Assembly (NCBI GenBank): GCA_027031305.1
Contig: JALVRJ010000133.1
Location: 1 to 5,800 of the forward strand
Direction: 5' to 3'
Length of the DNA stretch: 5,800 bases
DNA from: Hyphomicrobiales bacterium
Lineage (GTDB): Bacteria; Pseudomonadota; Alphaproteobacteria; Rhizobiales; Aestuariivirgaceae
This document shows, piece after piece, positions 1 to 5,666 of this stretch; the stretch's first letter is position 1; every line of letters begins with the position of its first letter. The notes beneath the pieces are model-generated. The model worked only from the letters and a program-made list of their open reading frames with translations. It did no database searches and was not told where the DNA came from. A program made the position numbers and the translations under genes.

Positions 1-722
1 TGCGCATTCTGCAGCCCGCGAGGGGCTTCCGCGCCGGGGTGGATGCGGTGCTGCTGGCCGCCGCCGTGCCGGCGAAAGGCGACGAGACGGTGTTCGAGGC
101 CGGCACCGGGCTGGGCGTGGCGGCGTTGTGCCTGCTGGCGCGGGTGCCTGGTGCGCGGATCACCGGCGTTGAGGCCAACCCCGATTACGCCGAGCTGGCA
201 CGCCAGAACGCCGCGCGCAATGCCATGGCCGATCGCCTGAGCGTTGTCACCGGCGACGCGCTGCGTGCCGGCAAGCGGGACGGCCCCGCGGGGCTGGCGC
301 CGGGGACGTTCGACCACGCCTTCGCCAACCCGCCCTATCATGCCAGAGCACGCGCGCACCCCTCGCCGGAGCCAGGCAAGGCCGCCGCGCACCTGTTGCC
401 CGAAACCGCGCCACTTGCCGACTGGGCGCGAACGCTGGCGCGCATGGTGAAGCCGAAGGGCACCGTCACGCTCATCGCGCCCGCCACCGCCCTGCCCGAC
501 CTGCTCGCGGCCATGGGCGCGGCCCGGCTGGGCGATATCGTCATCGCTCCCATATGGCCTCGCCCCGGGGTGGCGGCCAGCCGCGTGCTGGTGCGGGGGC
601 GGCGTAACGTGAAGGCGCCGGCGCGACTGACGCCCGGCCTCGTCTTGCACAAATCGGGCAATGCCTTTACCGATGAAGCGGAAGGCATTCTGCGGCACGG
701 GGCCGCGCTTCGCTGGGAGTGA
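1..722 (+). CDS. trmN6: tRNA1(Val) (adenine(37)-N6)-methyltransferase, 5' partial
   Basis: This enzyme transfers a methyl group from S-adenosylmethionine to N6 of A37 in tRNA1(Val), in the cytoplasm. The reading frame is open from base 3 and the visible part is 239 residues. It opens with RILQPARGFRAGVDAVLLAA, the usual near-N-terminal block of this family, so the true start lies a little upstream and probably only 10-25 residues are missing. The GTG at 39 is therefore internal. Seen in order: a Rossmann SAM-binding motif EAGTGLG (about 96-116), an acidic residue in GVEANP (about 165-182), and the N6-adenine methyltransferase signature NPPY at 327-338, followed by His. The C-terminal part contains the family-typical PGLVLH and an ILRHGAAL-type ending. 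The stop TGA at 720-722 lies 5 bases before the next gene, which suggests co-transcription. Family assignment is strong; the exact tRNA target is by homology only. Confidence 0.9.
   Translation, partial: RILQPARGFRAGVDAVLLAAAVPAKGDETVFEAGTGLGVAALCLLARVPGARITGVEANPDYAELARQNAARNAMADRLSVVTGDALRAGKRDGPAGLAPGTFDHAFANPPYHARARAHPSPEPGKAAAHLLPETAPLADWARTLARMVKPKGTVTLIAPATALPDLLAAMGAARLGDIVIAPIWPRPGVAASRVLVRGRRNVKAPARLTPGLVLHKSGNAFTDEAEGILRHGAALRWE
715..719 (+). promoter_or_regulatory. ribosome binding site for the small membrane protein
   Basis: GGGAG at the very end of trmN6 lies 8 bases before the ATG at 728. A GTG at 719-721 overlaps the trmN6 stop as GTGA and would add three residues (MIE), but it overlaps this Shine-Dalgarno-like sequence and has none of its own at proper spacing. 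The ATG at 728 is therefore preferred. Confidence 0.5.
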
Positions 723-727
723 TCGAA

Positions 728-979
728 ATGGGCGGGAAGCTGGCCGGGTTCGTCGTCATGGCGCTGGCGGCGCTGTTCGCCTGGCGCTGGCTGCGCGGAC
801 AGTCCGCCCCGCGTAGCCGTGACGGCTTGCCGGCGCGGCGCGACGAGGCCGCTGGTGGCGGGGGACGTCAAGGCGGCCATCGCGGCGAGGATAACGACGT
901 CATCACGCTGGAACAGGACCCGCGAACCGGCGTCTTCCGCCCGCGCGGCTCCCGCAAGAGCGGCAACGACAAGGGCTGA
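728..979 (+). CDS. small single-pass membrane protein of unknown function
   Basis: I do not recognise a named family. The 83-residue product starts MGGK and has one hydrophobic segment at about residues 5-21 ([17 protein letters not shown]), ended by the basic WRWLR; this suggests an inner-membrane anchor with the rest in the cytoplasm. The middle (about 27-54) is a low-complexity linker rich in Arg, Gly and Ala and probably disordered. The C-terminal part contains [15 protein letters not shown] (about 57-71), which looks like a conserved short motif, then a basic tail. The gene sits tightly between trmN6 (5 bases) and glyQ (14 bases), so it is probably translated from the same message. Comparable short anchored proteins with a DP.TGV.RP-like tail occur in alphaproteobacteria as far as I recall, but no function is known to me. 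The coding call rests on tight packing, a plausible ribosome binding site and the ordered anchor-linker-motif layout. Confidence 0.7.
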   Translation: MGGKLAGFVVMALAALFAWRWLRGQSAPRSRDGLPARRDEAAGGGGRQGGHRGEDNDVITLEQDPRTGVFRPRGSRKSGNDKG

Positions 980-993
980 GGAACAGGGAAGCC

Positions 994-1950
994 ATGCACA
1001 CCACGCACGAACGGCGAGCGCTGAACCCGAAGGCATCGTTTCAGGATCTGATCCTGACGCTGCATGACTACTGGGCGCGGCAGGGCTGCCTCATCCTGCA
1101 ACCCTACGACAAGGAGGTGGGCGCGGGCACCTTTCACCCGGCCACGACGCTGCGCGCCATCGGTCCGCTGCCCTGGCGCGCGGCCTACGTGCAGCCGAGC
1201 CGCCGCCCCACCGACGGCCGCTATGGCGAAAATCCCAACCGCTTGCAGCATTACTACCAGTATCAGGTCATCCTGAAGCCCTCGCCGGACGACATCCAGG
1301 ATCTTTATCTCGGCTCGCTTTTCGCCATCGGCATCGATCCGCACGTTCATGACATCCGTTTCGTTGAAGACGACTGGGAAAGCCCGACGCTGGGCGCCTG
1401 GGGGCTGGGCTGGGAGGTCTGGTGCGACGGCATGGAGGTGAGCCAGTTCACCTATTTCCAGCAGGTGGGCGGGCTGGACTGCGACCCCGTCTCCGGCGAG
1501 CTGACCTATGGGCTGGAGCGCCTGGCCATGTACGTGCAGGGCGTGGACAACGTGTTCGAGCTCAACTTCAACGGGCTGGAGGGAGACGGAAAGGTCACCT
1601 ACGGCGACGTGTTCCGCCAGGCCGAGCAGGAATATTCGCGCTACAATTTCGAATACGCCGACACGGAGATGCTGTTCCGGCACTTCGACGACCATGAAAG
1701 GGAGTGCCACCGCCTGCTGGAGGAAGGGCGCCAGGAAAACGGCCCGCATCTGCTGGCGCAGCCGGCCTATGACCAGTGCATCGCCGCCTCGCACGTGTTC
1801 AACCTGCTGGATGCGCGCGGCGTCATTTCTCCCACGGAGCGACAGGCATATATCCTGCGCGTGCGCAAGATGGCACAAGGGTGCTGCCAGGCCTGGGCGA
1901 CCACGGAGGCCGGCGGCGGTCTTCGCTCACGCGATGAAAATGCCGCCTGA
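994..1950 (+). CDS. glyQ: glycine--tRNA ligase alpha subunit
   Basis: This is the catalytic (class II aminoacylation) subunit of the bacterial alpha2beta2 glycyl-tRNA synthetase, which activates glycine with ATP and charges tRNA-Gly together with the beta subunit encoded downstream. The 318 residues are slightly longer than the usual 290-310; the excess is in short extensions at both ends. Seen in order: [18 protein letters not shown] (15-32), the near-invariant [17 protein letters not shown] (35-51), motif 2 region [19 protein letters not shown] (65-83), [18 protein letters not shown] (140-157), and motif 3 GLERLAMY (173-180). The C-terminal helical part includes [18 protein letters not shown] (259-276). 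The ATG at 994 is preceded by AGGGAA at 985-990 and lies 14 bases after the upstream stop. A vicinal Cys pair occurs at 297-298 near the end. Unlike the common arrangement, glyS does not follow directly; a CDGSH gene intervenes. Confidence 0.98.
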   Translation: MHTTHERRALNPKASFQDLILTLHDYWARQGCLILQPYDKEVGAGTFHPATTLRAIGPLPWRAAYVQPSRRPTDGRYGENPNRLQHYYQYQVILKPSPDDIQDLYLGSLFAIGIDPHVHDIRFVEDDWESPTLGAWGLGWEVWCDGMEVSQFTYFQQVGGLDCDPVSGELTYGLERLAMYVQGVDNVFELNFNGLEGDGKVTYGDVFRQAEQEYSRYNFEYADTEMLFRHFDDHERECHRLLEEGRQENGPHLLAQPAYDQCIAASHVFNLLDARGVISPTERQAYILRVRKMAQGCCQAWATTEAGGGLRSRDENAA

Positions 1951-1960
1951 GGAAAAGCGT

Positions 1961-2010
1961 CCATTCGGTAACAAATATTGTCGGGGGGCGTCACAAACAA
2001 AAATGTTTCC
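1961..2010. promoter_or_regulatory. AT-rich intergenic patch with inverted repeat, possible promoter/operator
   Basis: In this 50-base stretch 28 bases are A or T, clearly more than the GC-rich surroundings. It contains a perfect inverted repeat AAACA-AAAA-TGTTT at 1995-2008 and a near-palindrome around ACAAATATTGT at 1971-1981. TTGTCG at 1978-1983 resembles a -35 element, but I see no good -10 at the right distance. The location in the 105-base gap before the CDGSH gene fits a local promoter or an operator for a dimeric regulator. This is inference; no specific regulator consensus is recognised. Confidence 0.35.
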
Positions 2011-2042
2011 CGCAGGGAGACTTTCGTTCGACGTCAGAGCAT

Positions 2043-2048
2043 GGGAGG
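2043..2048 (+). promoter_or_regulatory. strong ribosome binding site of the CDGSH gene
   Basis: GGGAGG lies 7 bases before the ATG at 2056. It decides the start: the in-frame ATG at 2041 lies immediately beside this Shine-Dalgarno sequence and would add only MGGNI, and the frame further upstream has no recognisable protein content. Confidence 0.7.
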
Positions 2049-2055
2049 AAACATC

Positions 2056-2307
2056 ATGGCAGAGCGGAAGTGCGAGCCGGTGATCGCCACGAAGCGCGCC
2101 TTTCCGGTGAAAGTGAAAAAGGGCGAGACCTATTGGTGGTGCGCCTGCGGGCGTTCGAAGGAGCAACCCTTCTGTGACGGCTCGCACGAGGGCACGGGCT
2201 GCGAGCCTCTGGAATGGACGGCGCAAGAGGACGGCGTGGTGCTGTTCTGCGGCTGCAAGCACACGCATACCCCGCCCATCTGCGACCAGACGCACAAGAA
2301 GCTCTGA
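2056..2307 (+). CDS. twin CDGSH-type [2Fe-2S] iron-sulfur protein
   Basis: This 83-residue soluble protein carries two CDGSH iron-sulfur motifs, each expected to hold a [2Fe-2S] cluster through three Cys and one His, as in mitoNEET/CISD3-type proteins. Motif 1 is CACGRSKEQPFCDGSH (residues 29-44), a perfect C-x-C-x2-S-x3-P-x-C-D-G-S-H. Motif 2 is CGCKHTHTPPICDQTH (65-80); it keeps all ligands (C65, C67, C76, H80) but has Gln in place of the Gly of CDGSH. Extra cysteines occur at 6 and 49. There is no signal peptide or membrane segment, unlike the tail- or N-anchored eukaryotic relatives, so it is probably cytoplasmic. The tandem-motif small form is known in bacteria; its likely role is Fe-S or electron handling, but its partner is unknown. 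It lies between glyQ and glyS with 105 and 87 bases of flanking gap, so it may have its own promoter. Family call is firm; function is not. Confidence 0.93.
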   Translation: MAERKCEPVIATKRAFPVKVKKGETYWWCACGRSKEQPFCDGSHEGTGCEPLEWTAQEDGVVLFCGCKHTHTPPICDQTHKKL

Positions 2308-2333
2308 AAACGGCGGCGGCGGCCGGTCGAAAG

Positions 2334-2362
2334 CTTGACACGAACCGAAAAAGCGCAAACCT
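2334..2362 (+). promoter_or_regulatory. possible promoter upstream of glyS
   Basis: CTTGACA at 2334-2340 matches the alphaproteobacterial housekeeping -35 element (CTTGAC). The hexamer at the appropriate distance, AAACCT at 2357-2362, is a poor -10 match, so the promoter is uncertain. It lies in the 87-base gap after the CDGSH stop and 33 bases before the glyS ATG, a sensible leader length. If real, glyS has a start site separate from glyQ. Confidence 0.35.
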
Positions 2363-2380
2363 GTGCGCGACACCTGCCAC

Positions 2381-2388
2381 GGGAAGGA
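2381..2388 (+). promoter_or_regulatory. ribosome binding site of glyS
   Basis: GGGAAGGA ends 6 bases before the ATG at 2395. An in-frame ATG at 2389 is directly against it and too close, so initiation at 2395, giving the family-standard MPELLLEL start, is preferred. Confidence 0.65.
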
Positions 2389-2394
2389 ATGTTC

Positions 2395-4479
2395 ATGCCT
2401 GAACTGCTGCTGGAGCTGTTTTCCGAGGAAATCCCCGCGCGGATGCAACAGCGCGCGGCGGATGACTTGCGCCGCCTCGTCACGGAGGGGCTGAGGGAGG
2501 CCGGGCTGGAAACCGGCCAGGCACGCGCCTTCGCGGGCCCCAGAAGGCTGGCGCTGGTGGTGGAGAACGTGCCGGCGCGCACGCCGGACGTGGTGGAAGA
2601 ACGCCGCGGCCCGCGGGTGGACGCGCCGGAAAAGGCCATCCAGGGGTTTTTGCGCGCCACGGGGCTGACGCTGGAAGAGTGCGATATCGTGGATGATGCC
2701 AAGAAGGGCCCCTACTACGTCGCGCGCATCGAGAAGCCGGGGCGGGCAACGGCGGAAGTGCTGGCCGAGCTCGTGGAGCGGGTGGTGCGCAAGTTCCCCT
2801 GGCCAAAGGCCATGCGTTGGGGGGCGCGCAAGCTGAAGTGGGTGCGGCCACTGCATTCCATCATCTGCCTGCTCGATGGCGAGGTGGTGCCGTTCGAGAT
2901 CGAGGGCATCGCCAGCGGCAACAGCACGCGCGGGCACCGCTTCATGGCGCCGGAGCCGTTTACCGTGTCGTCCTTCGCCGACTACGAGGAGGGACTGCGC
3001 CAGCGGCACGTGATTCTCGACCTCGGCGAGCGCGCCTCCATCATCCTGGCCCGCGCCAAGGCGCTGGCGCAAGAGACCGGGCTGGAACTGGTGGAGGACA
3101 CAGGGCTCGTGCGGGAAACGGCGGGCCTGACGGAATGGCCGGTGGTGCTGATGGGCACGTTCGACGAATCGTTCCTCGACGTTCCGGAAGAGGTCATCAT
3201 CACCGCCATCCGCGTGCACCAGAAGTGCTTCGCCCTGCGCCACAGGCAGGAGGACGGCGGAAGCCTGAGCAACCGCTACCTGCTGGTGGCGAACATCGAG
3301 GCGGCGGACGAGGGCCTGGCCATCGTCGAGGGTAACAACCGCGTCATCGCGGCGCGGCTGGCGGACGCGCGCTTCTTCTGGGAGCAGGACCTCGCCACCC
3401 CTCTCATGGAGCGTCTGCCCGAGCTGGACGAGATCACCTTTCATGCGAAACTTGGCACGCAGGGCGACCGGGTGCGACGCATGGAGGCGCTGGCGCGCGA
3501 CATCGCGCCGTTCGTGGACGCCGAGGTGGAAGAGGTGGCGCTGGCGGCGAGGCTTTCCAAGGCCGACCTGGTGACCGAGATGGTGGGCGAGTTCCCCGAG
3601 CTTCAGGGGATCATGGGCTTTTACTACGCGAAGAAATGTTGCGTGCCGGAGCACATCGCGCGGGCCATCGCCGATCATTACAGGCCGCGTGGAGCTGCGG
3701 ACGAGGTGCCCATCGCGCCCATCTCCATCGCCGTGGCGCTGGCCGACCGCATCGACATGCTGGCCGGCTTCTGGGCGGCGGGAGAAAAGCCCACCGGCTC
3801 GCGCGACCCCTTCGCCCTGCGCCGCGCCGCGCTGGGGCTCATCCGCACCGTGCTGGCCAATCGCATCCACCTGCCATTGGCCGCCTTCATCGAAAACCAG
3901 GTGCGCACCTCGCCGGCCTTCGAGGGCGACGAGGAAAAGGCGAAGAAGATCACGCACGACCTGCTGGCCTTCATTCGCGAGCGCCTGAAGATCCACCTGC
4001 GCGAGGAAGGGCATCGGCACGACCTGCTGGACGCGGTGTTCGCCGCCGGCGAGCAGGACGACCTGCTGCTGATCCTGCTGCGGCTGGAGGCGCTGGAGAA
4101 ATTCCTGGACACGGATGACGGCGCCAACCTGCTGGCCGGGGTCAAGCGGGCGCTGAACATCCTGAGGATCGAGGAGAAGAAGGACAAGCGCGCCTACGCC
4201 TGGCCGCCGCTCAACCAGCTGCTCATCGCGGGCGAGGAAAAGGCGCTGCATTCGGCCATCGCGCGGGCGCGGGCGAAGGTGGAGAAGGCCATCCAGGCGG
4301 AGGACTTCGAAGCGGCGCTGGCGGCCCTGGCGCAATTGCGGGCGCCGGTGGATGCCTTTTTCGAGCGGGTGACGGTGAACGCCGAGGACCCGACCTTGCG
4401 CGAGAACCGCCTGAAGCTGCTGGCTGGCATCCGCGACGTGGTGCGCCTGATCGCCGATTTCTCCAAGATCGAGGGCTGA
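2395..4479 (+). CDS. glyS: glycine--tRNA ligase beta subunit
   Basis: This is the tRNA-binding beta subunit of the alpha2beta2 glycyl-tRNA synthetase, required with GlyQ for charging tRNA-Gly in the cytoplasm. The 694 residues match the usual length of about 690. It starts with the canonical MPELLLELFSEEIPARM. Seen further along: KAMRWG and WVRPLHSI (about 137-156), FHAKLGTQGDRVRRM (about 349-363), and the family signature LVTEMVGEFPELQGIMG in the HD-like region (about 392-408). ALADRIDMLAGFW and EKPTGSRDPFALRRAALG follow. The C-terminal DALR-type anticodon-binding region ends with VDAFFERV..NAEDPTLRENRLKLL and IADFSKIEG. An in-frame TTG at 2335 would extend the protein by 20 residues that match nothing in the family. 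A vicinal Cys pair (415-416, KKCCVP) occupies a short segment just after the signature, where relatives as I recall them usually read differently. No frameshift or missing part is seen. Confidence 0.98.
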   Translation: MPELLLELFSEEIPARMQQRAADDLRRLVTEGLREAGLETGQARAFAGPRRLALVVENVPARTPDVVEERRGPRVDAPEKAIQGFLRATGLTLEECDIVDDAKKGPYYVARIEKPGRATAEVLAELVERVVRKFPWPKAMRWGARKLKWVRPLHSIICLLDGEVVPFEIEGIASGNSTRGHRFMAPEPFTVSSFADYEEGLRQRHVILDLGERASIILARAKALAQETGLELVEDTGLVRETAGLTEWPVVLMGTFDESFLDVPEEVIITAIRVHQKCFALRHRQEDGGSLSNRYLLVANIEAADEGLAIVEGNNRVIAARLADARFFWEQDLATPLMERLPELDEITFHAKLGTQGDRVRRMEALARDIAPFVDAEVEEVALAARLSKADLVTEMVGEFPELQGIMGFYYAKKCCVPEHIARAIADHYRPRGAADEVPIAPISIAVALADRIDMLAGFWAAGEKPTGSRDPFALRRAALGLIRTVLANRIHLPLAAFIENQVRTSPAFEGDEEKAKKITHDLLAFIRERLKIHLREEGHRHDLLDAVFAAGEQDDLLLILLRLEALEKFLDTDDGANLLAGVKRALNILRIEEKKDKRAYAWPPLNQLLIAGEEKALHSAIARARAKVEKAIQAEDFEAALAALAQLRAPVDAFFERVTVNAEDPTLRENRLKLLAGIRDVVRLIADFSKIEG

Positions 4480-4492
4480 GGGGCCGCGCGCC

Positions 4493-4531
4493 GCCACGCC
4501 GACGGTGCGACGCATTGCGGCGCGGCGTGGC
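4493..4531. repeat. GC-rich inverted repeat between glyS and ispB
   Basis: GCCACGCCG at 4493-4501 is perfectly complementary to CGGCGTGGC at 4523-4531, giving a 9-bp stem with a 21-base loop. It starts 14 bases after the glyS stop. No T-run follows (the next bases are CTTGCCC), so it is not a classical intrinsic terminator. It could be an RNA end-stabilising or attenuating structure, or a chance pairing in GC-rich DNA. Confidence 0.35.
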
Positions 4532-4594
4532 CTTGCCCGGCGGGGCGCACCCGCCTATGCTCTGCGCACGCCTTGGCCTTTCGTGTGTCTGGAC

Positions 4595-4600
4595 GGGGAG
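4595..4600 (+). promoter_or_regulatory. ribosome binding site deciding the GTG start of ispB
   Basis: GGGGAG is separated from GTG at 4608 by seven bases, six of them T. It is the only good Shine-Dalgarno sequence near the beginning of this frame. The upstream in-frame ATG at 4557 and TTG at 4515 have none, and the sequence they would add is not family-like. Confidence 0.6.
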
Positions 4601-4607
4601 TTTTTTC

Positions 4608-5636
4608 GTGAGCGACAAGGGTGTAATCATTCCATTCGACGGCGCGCGCGCGCAGCGCCCGGCATCGTTGCAGCCGCTGCTGGACCTGGTGGCGGACGAC
4701 ATGGACCGCCTCAACCGGTTGATCCTGTCCTATGCCGAGGCACATGTGGAGCTGATTCCAAAGCTGGCACGCCACCTCATCGACGCCGGCGGCAAGCGTC
4801 TGCGGCCGATGATCACGCTGGCCGCCGCGAACCTGTGCGATCACGACGGCGAGGAGCACATCAGGGTGGCCTGCGCGGTGGAGTTCCTGCACACGGCGAC
4901 ATTGCTGCACGACGACGTGGTGGACGAATCCGACGTGCGCCGCGGGCGCAAGGCGGCGCGATTGCTGTGGGGCAACCAGGCCACGGTGCTGGTGGGCGAC
5001 TACCTGCTGGCGCAATGCTTCCGGATGATGGTGGAAACGCGCAACCTCACGGCGCTGGACATCATGTCCAACGCCGCAGCCGACATCGCCGAGGGCGAGG
5101 TGTTCCAGCTGACCCTGCAGAACAACGTGGCGACCACCGAAGACGACTACATGCAGATGATCGAGTGGAAGACGGCGACCCTGTTCGCCGCCGCCGCCGA
5201 GCTGGGGGCGGTCATCGCCGGGCGCGAACAGCAGGAGCGCGACGCGCTGCGTTCCTACGGGCGCAACCTGGGCATCGCCTTTCAGCTGGTGGACGACGCG
5301 CTGGATTACGGCGGCTCCTCGGCGCGCATGGGAAAGAAGGTGGGCGACGACTTCCGCGAGGGCAAGATCACCCTGCCGGTGGTGCTGGCCTGGCGGCGTG
5401 GCACGGATGAGGAACGCGCCTTCTGGCAACGGGTGATCCAGGAGAAGGACCAGCGCGAGGGCGACCTGGAGCTCGCGCTGGAGCTGATGAAACGGCATGG
5501 GGCCATCGCCGACACCATCGAGCGCGCGCGCCATTACGGCGGCATCGCGGTGGACGCGCTGGCGGCCTTTCCCGCGCACCCGGCGCGCGAGGCGCTGATG
5601 GAGGCGGTAGATTTCTGCATCGCCCGGGCCTATTAG
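4608..5636 (+). CDS. ispB: long-chain (octa-/decaprenyl-type) all-trans polyprenyl diphosphate synthase
   Basis: This enzyme elongates farnesyl or geranylgeranyl diphosphate with isopentenyl diphosphate to make the ubiquinone side chain; in alphaproteobacteria the product is commonly C50. With the GTG start the protein is 342 residues, the normal size. Motifs in order: GGKRLRP (61-67), which binds isopentenyl diphosphate; the first Asp-rich motif DDVVD (102-106) in LLHDDVVDES followed by RRG; GNQATVLVGDYLLAQ (122-136); KTATLF (188-193); FQLVDDALDY (225-234) with the second Asp-rich motif DDALD (229-233); and GDDFREGKITLPV (246-258). The fifth residue before the first Asp-rich motif is Ala (A97), a small residue compatible with a long product rather than farnesyl diphosphate. 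Chain length cannot be fixed from sequence. It follows glyS after 128 bases and converges with a gene on the other strand. Confidence 0.95.
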   Translation: MSDKGVIIPFDGARAQRPASLQPLLDLVADDMDRLNRLILSYAEAHVELIPKLARHLIDAGGKRLRPMITLAAANLCDHDGEEHIRVACAVEFLHTATLLHDDVVDESDVRRGRKAARLLWGNQATVLVGDYLLAQCFRMMVETRNLTALDIMSNAAADIAEGEVFQLTLQNNVATTEDDYMQMIEWKTATLFAAAAELGAVIAGREQQERDALRSYGRNLGIAFQLVDDALDYGGSSARMGKKVGDDFREGKITLPVVLAWRRGTDEERAFWQRVIQEKDQREGDLELALELMKRHGAIADTIERARHYGGIAVDALAAFPAHPAREALMEAVDFCIARAY

Positions 5637-5644
5637 GCCCCGGG
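5623..5644. terminator. candidate hairpin terminator at the convergent junction
   Basis: CCCGGGCC (5623-5630), loop TATTA, then GGCCCCGGG (5636-5644) pair as an 8-bp stem with one bulged C. The hairpin overlaps the ispB stop codon (5634-5636) and lies between two convergent genes, where a bidirectional terminator is expected. There is no T-tract on either side, so it could at best be a non-canonical terminator or an RNA-stabilising hairpin. Confidence 0.35.
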
Positions 5645-5666
5645 TTCCGGATACGGGACGTGCCGG

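Noticed and set aside
868..1878. A 336-codon minus-strand open frame over glyQ
   Set aside because: It is a shadow of glyQ, with no family features and no coherent neighbours on that strand.
1978..2055. Upstream extension of the CDGSH protein from TTG 1978 or ATG 2041
   Set aside because: The best Shine-Dalgarno sequence serves ATG 2056, and the added residues are not family-like and overlap the AT-rich non-coding patch.
2311..2322. Four CGG units in a row after the CDGSH stop
   Set aside because: This is a short triplet run expected by chance in GC-rich DNA; no stem with a T-tract forms, so I do not call a terminator or a repeat element.
1927..4515. An 862-codon open frame on the minus strand across glyS and the CDGSH gene
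   Set aside because: It is antisense to glyS, whose family match is full length. The translation is rich in His, Arg, Gln and Leu with no recognisable domain; this is a usual shadow in GC-rich DNA with G/C third positions.
4515..4607. N-terminal extension of ispB from TTG 4515 or ATG 4557
   Set aside because: No ribosome binding site precedes them, the extension crosses the GC inverted repeat, and the GTG at 4608 gives normal family length with a good Shine-Dalgarno sequence.
4194..5579. A 461-codon minus-strand open frame across the end of glyS and ispB
   Set aside because: It runs antisense to two well-supported genes, with low-complexity His/Gln/Arg-rich translation and no motif.
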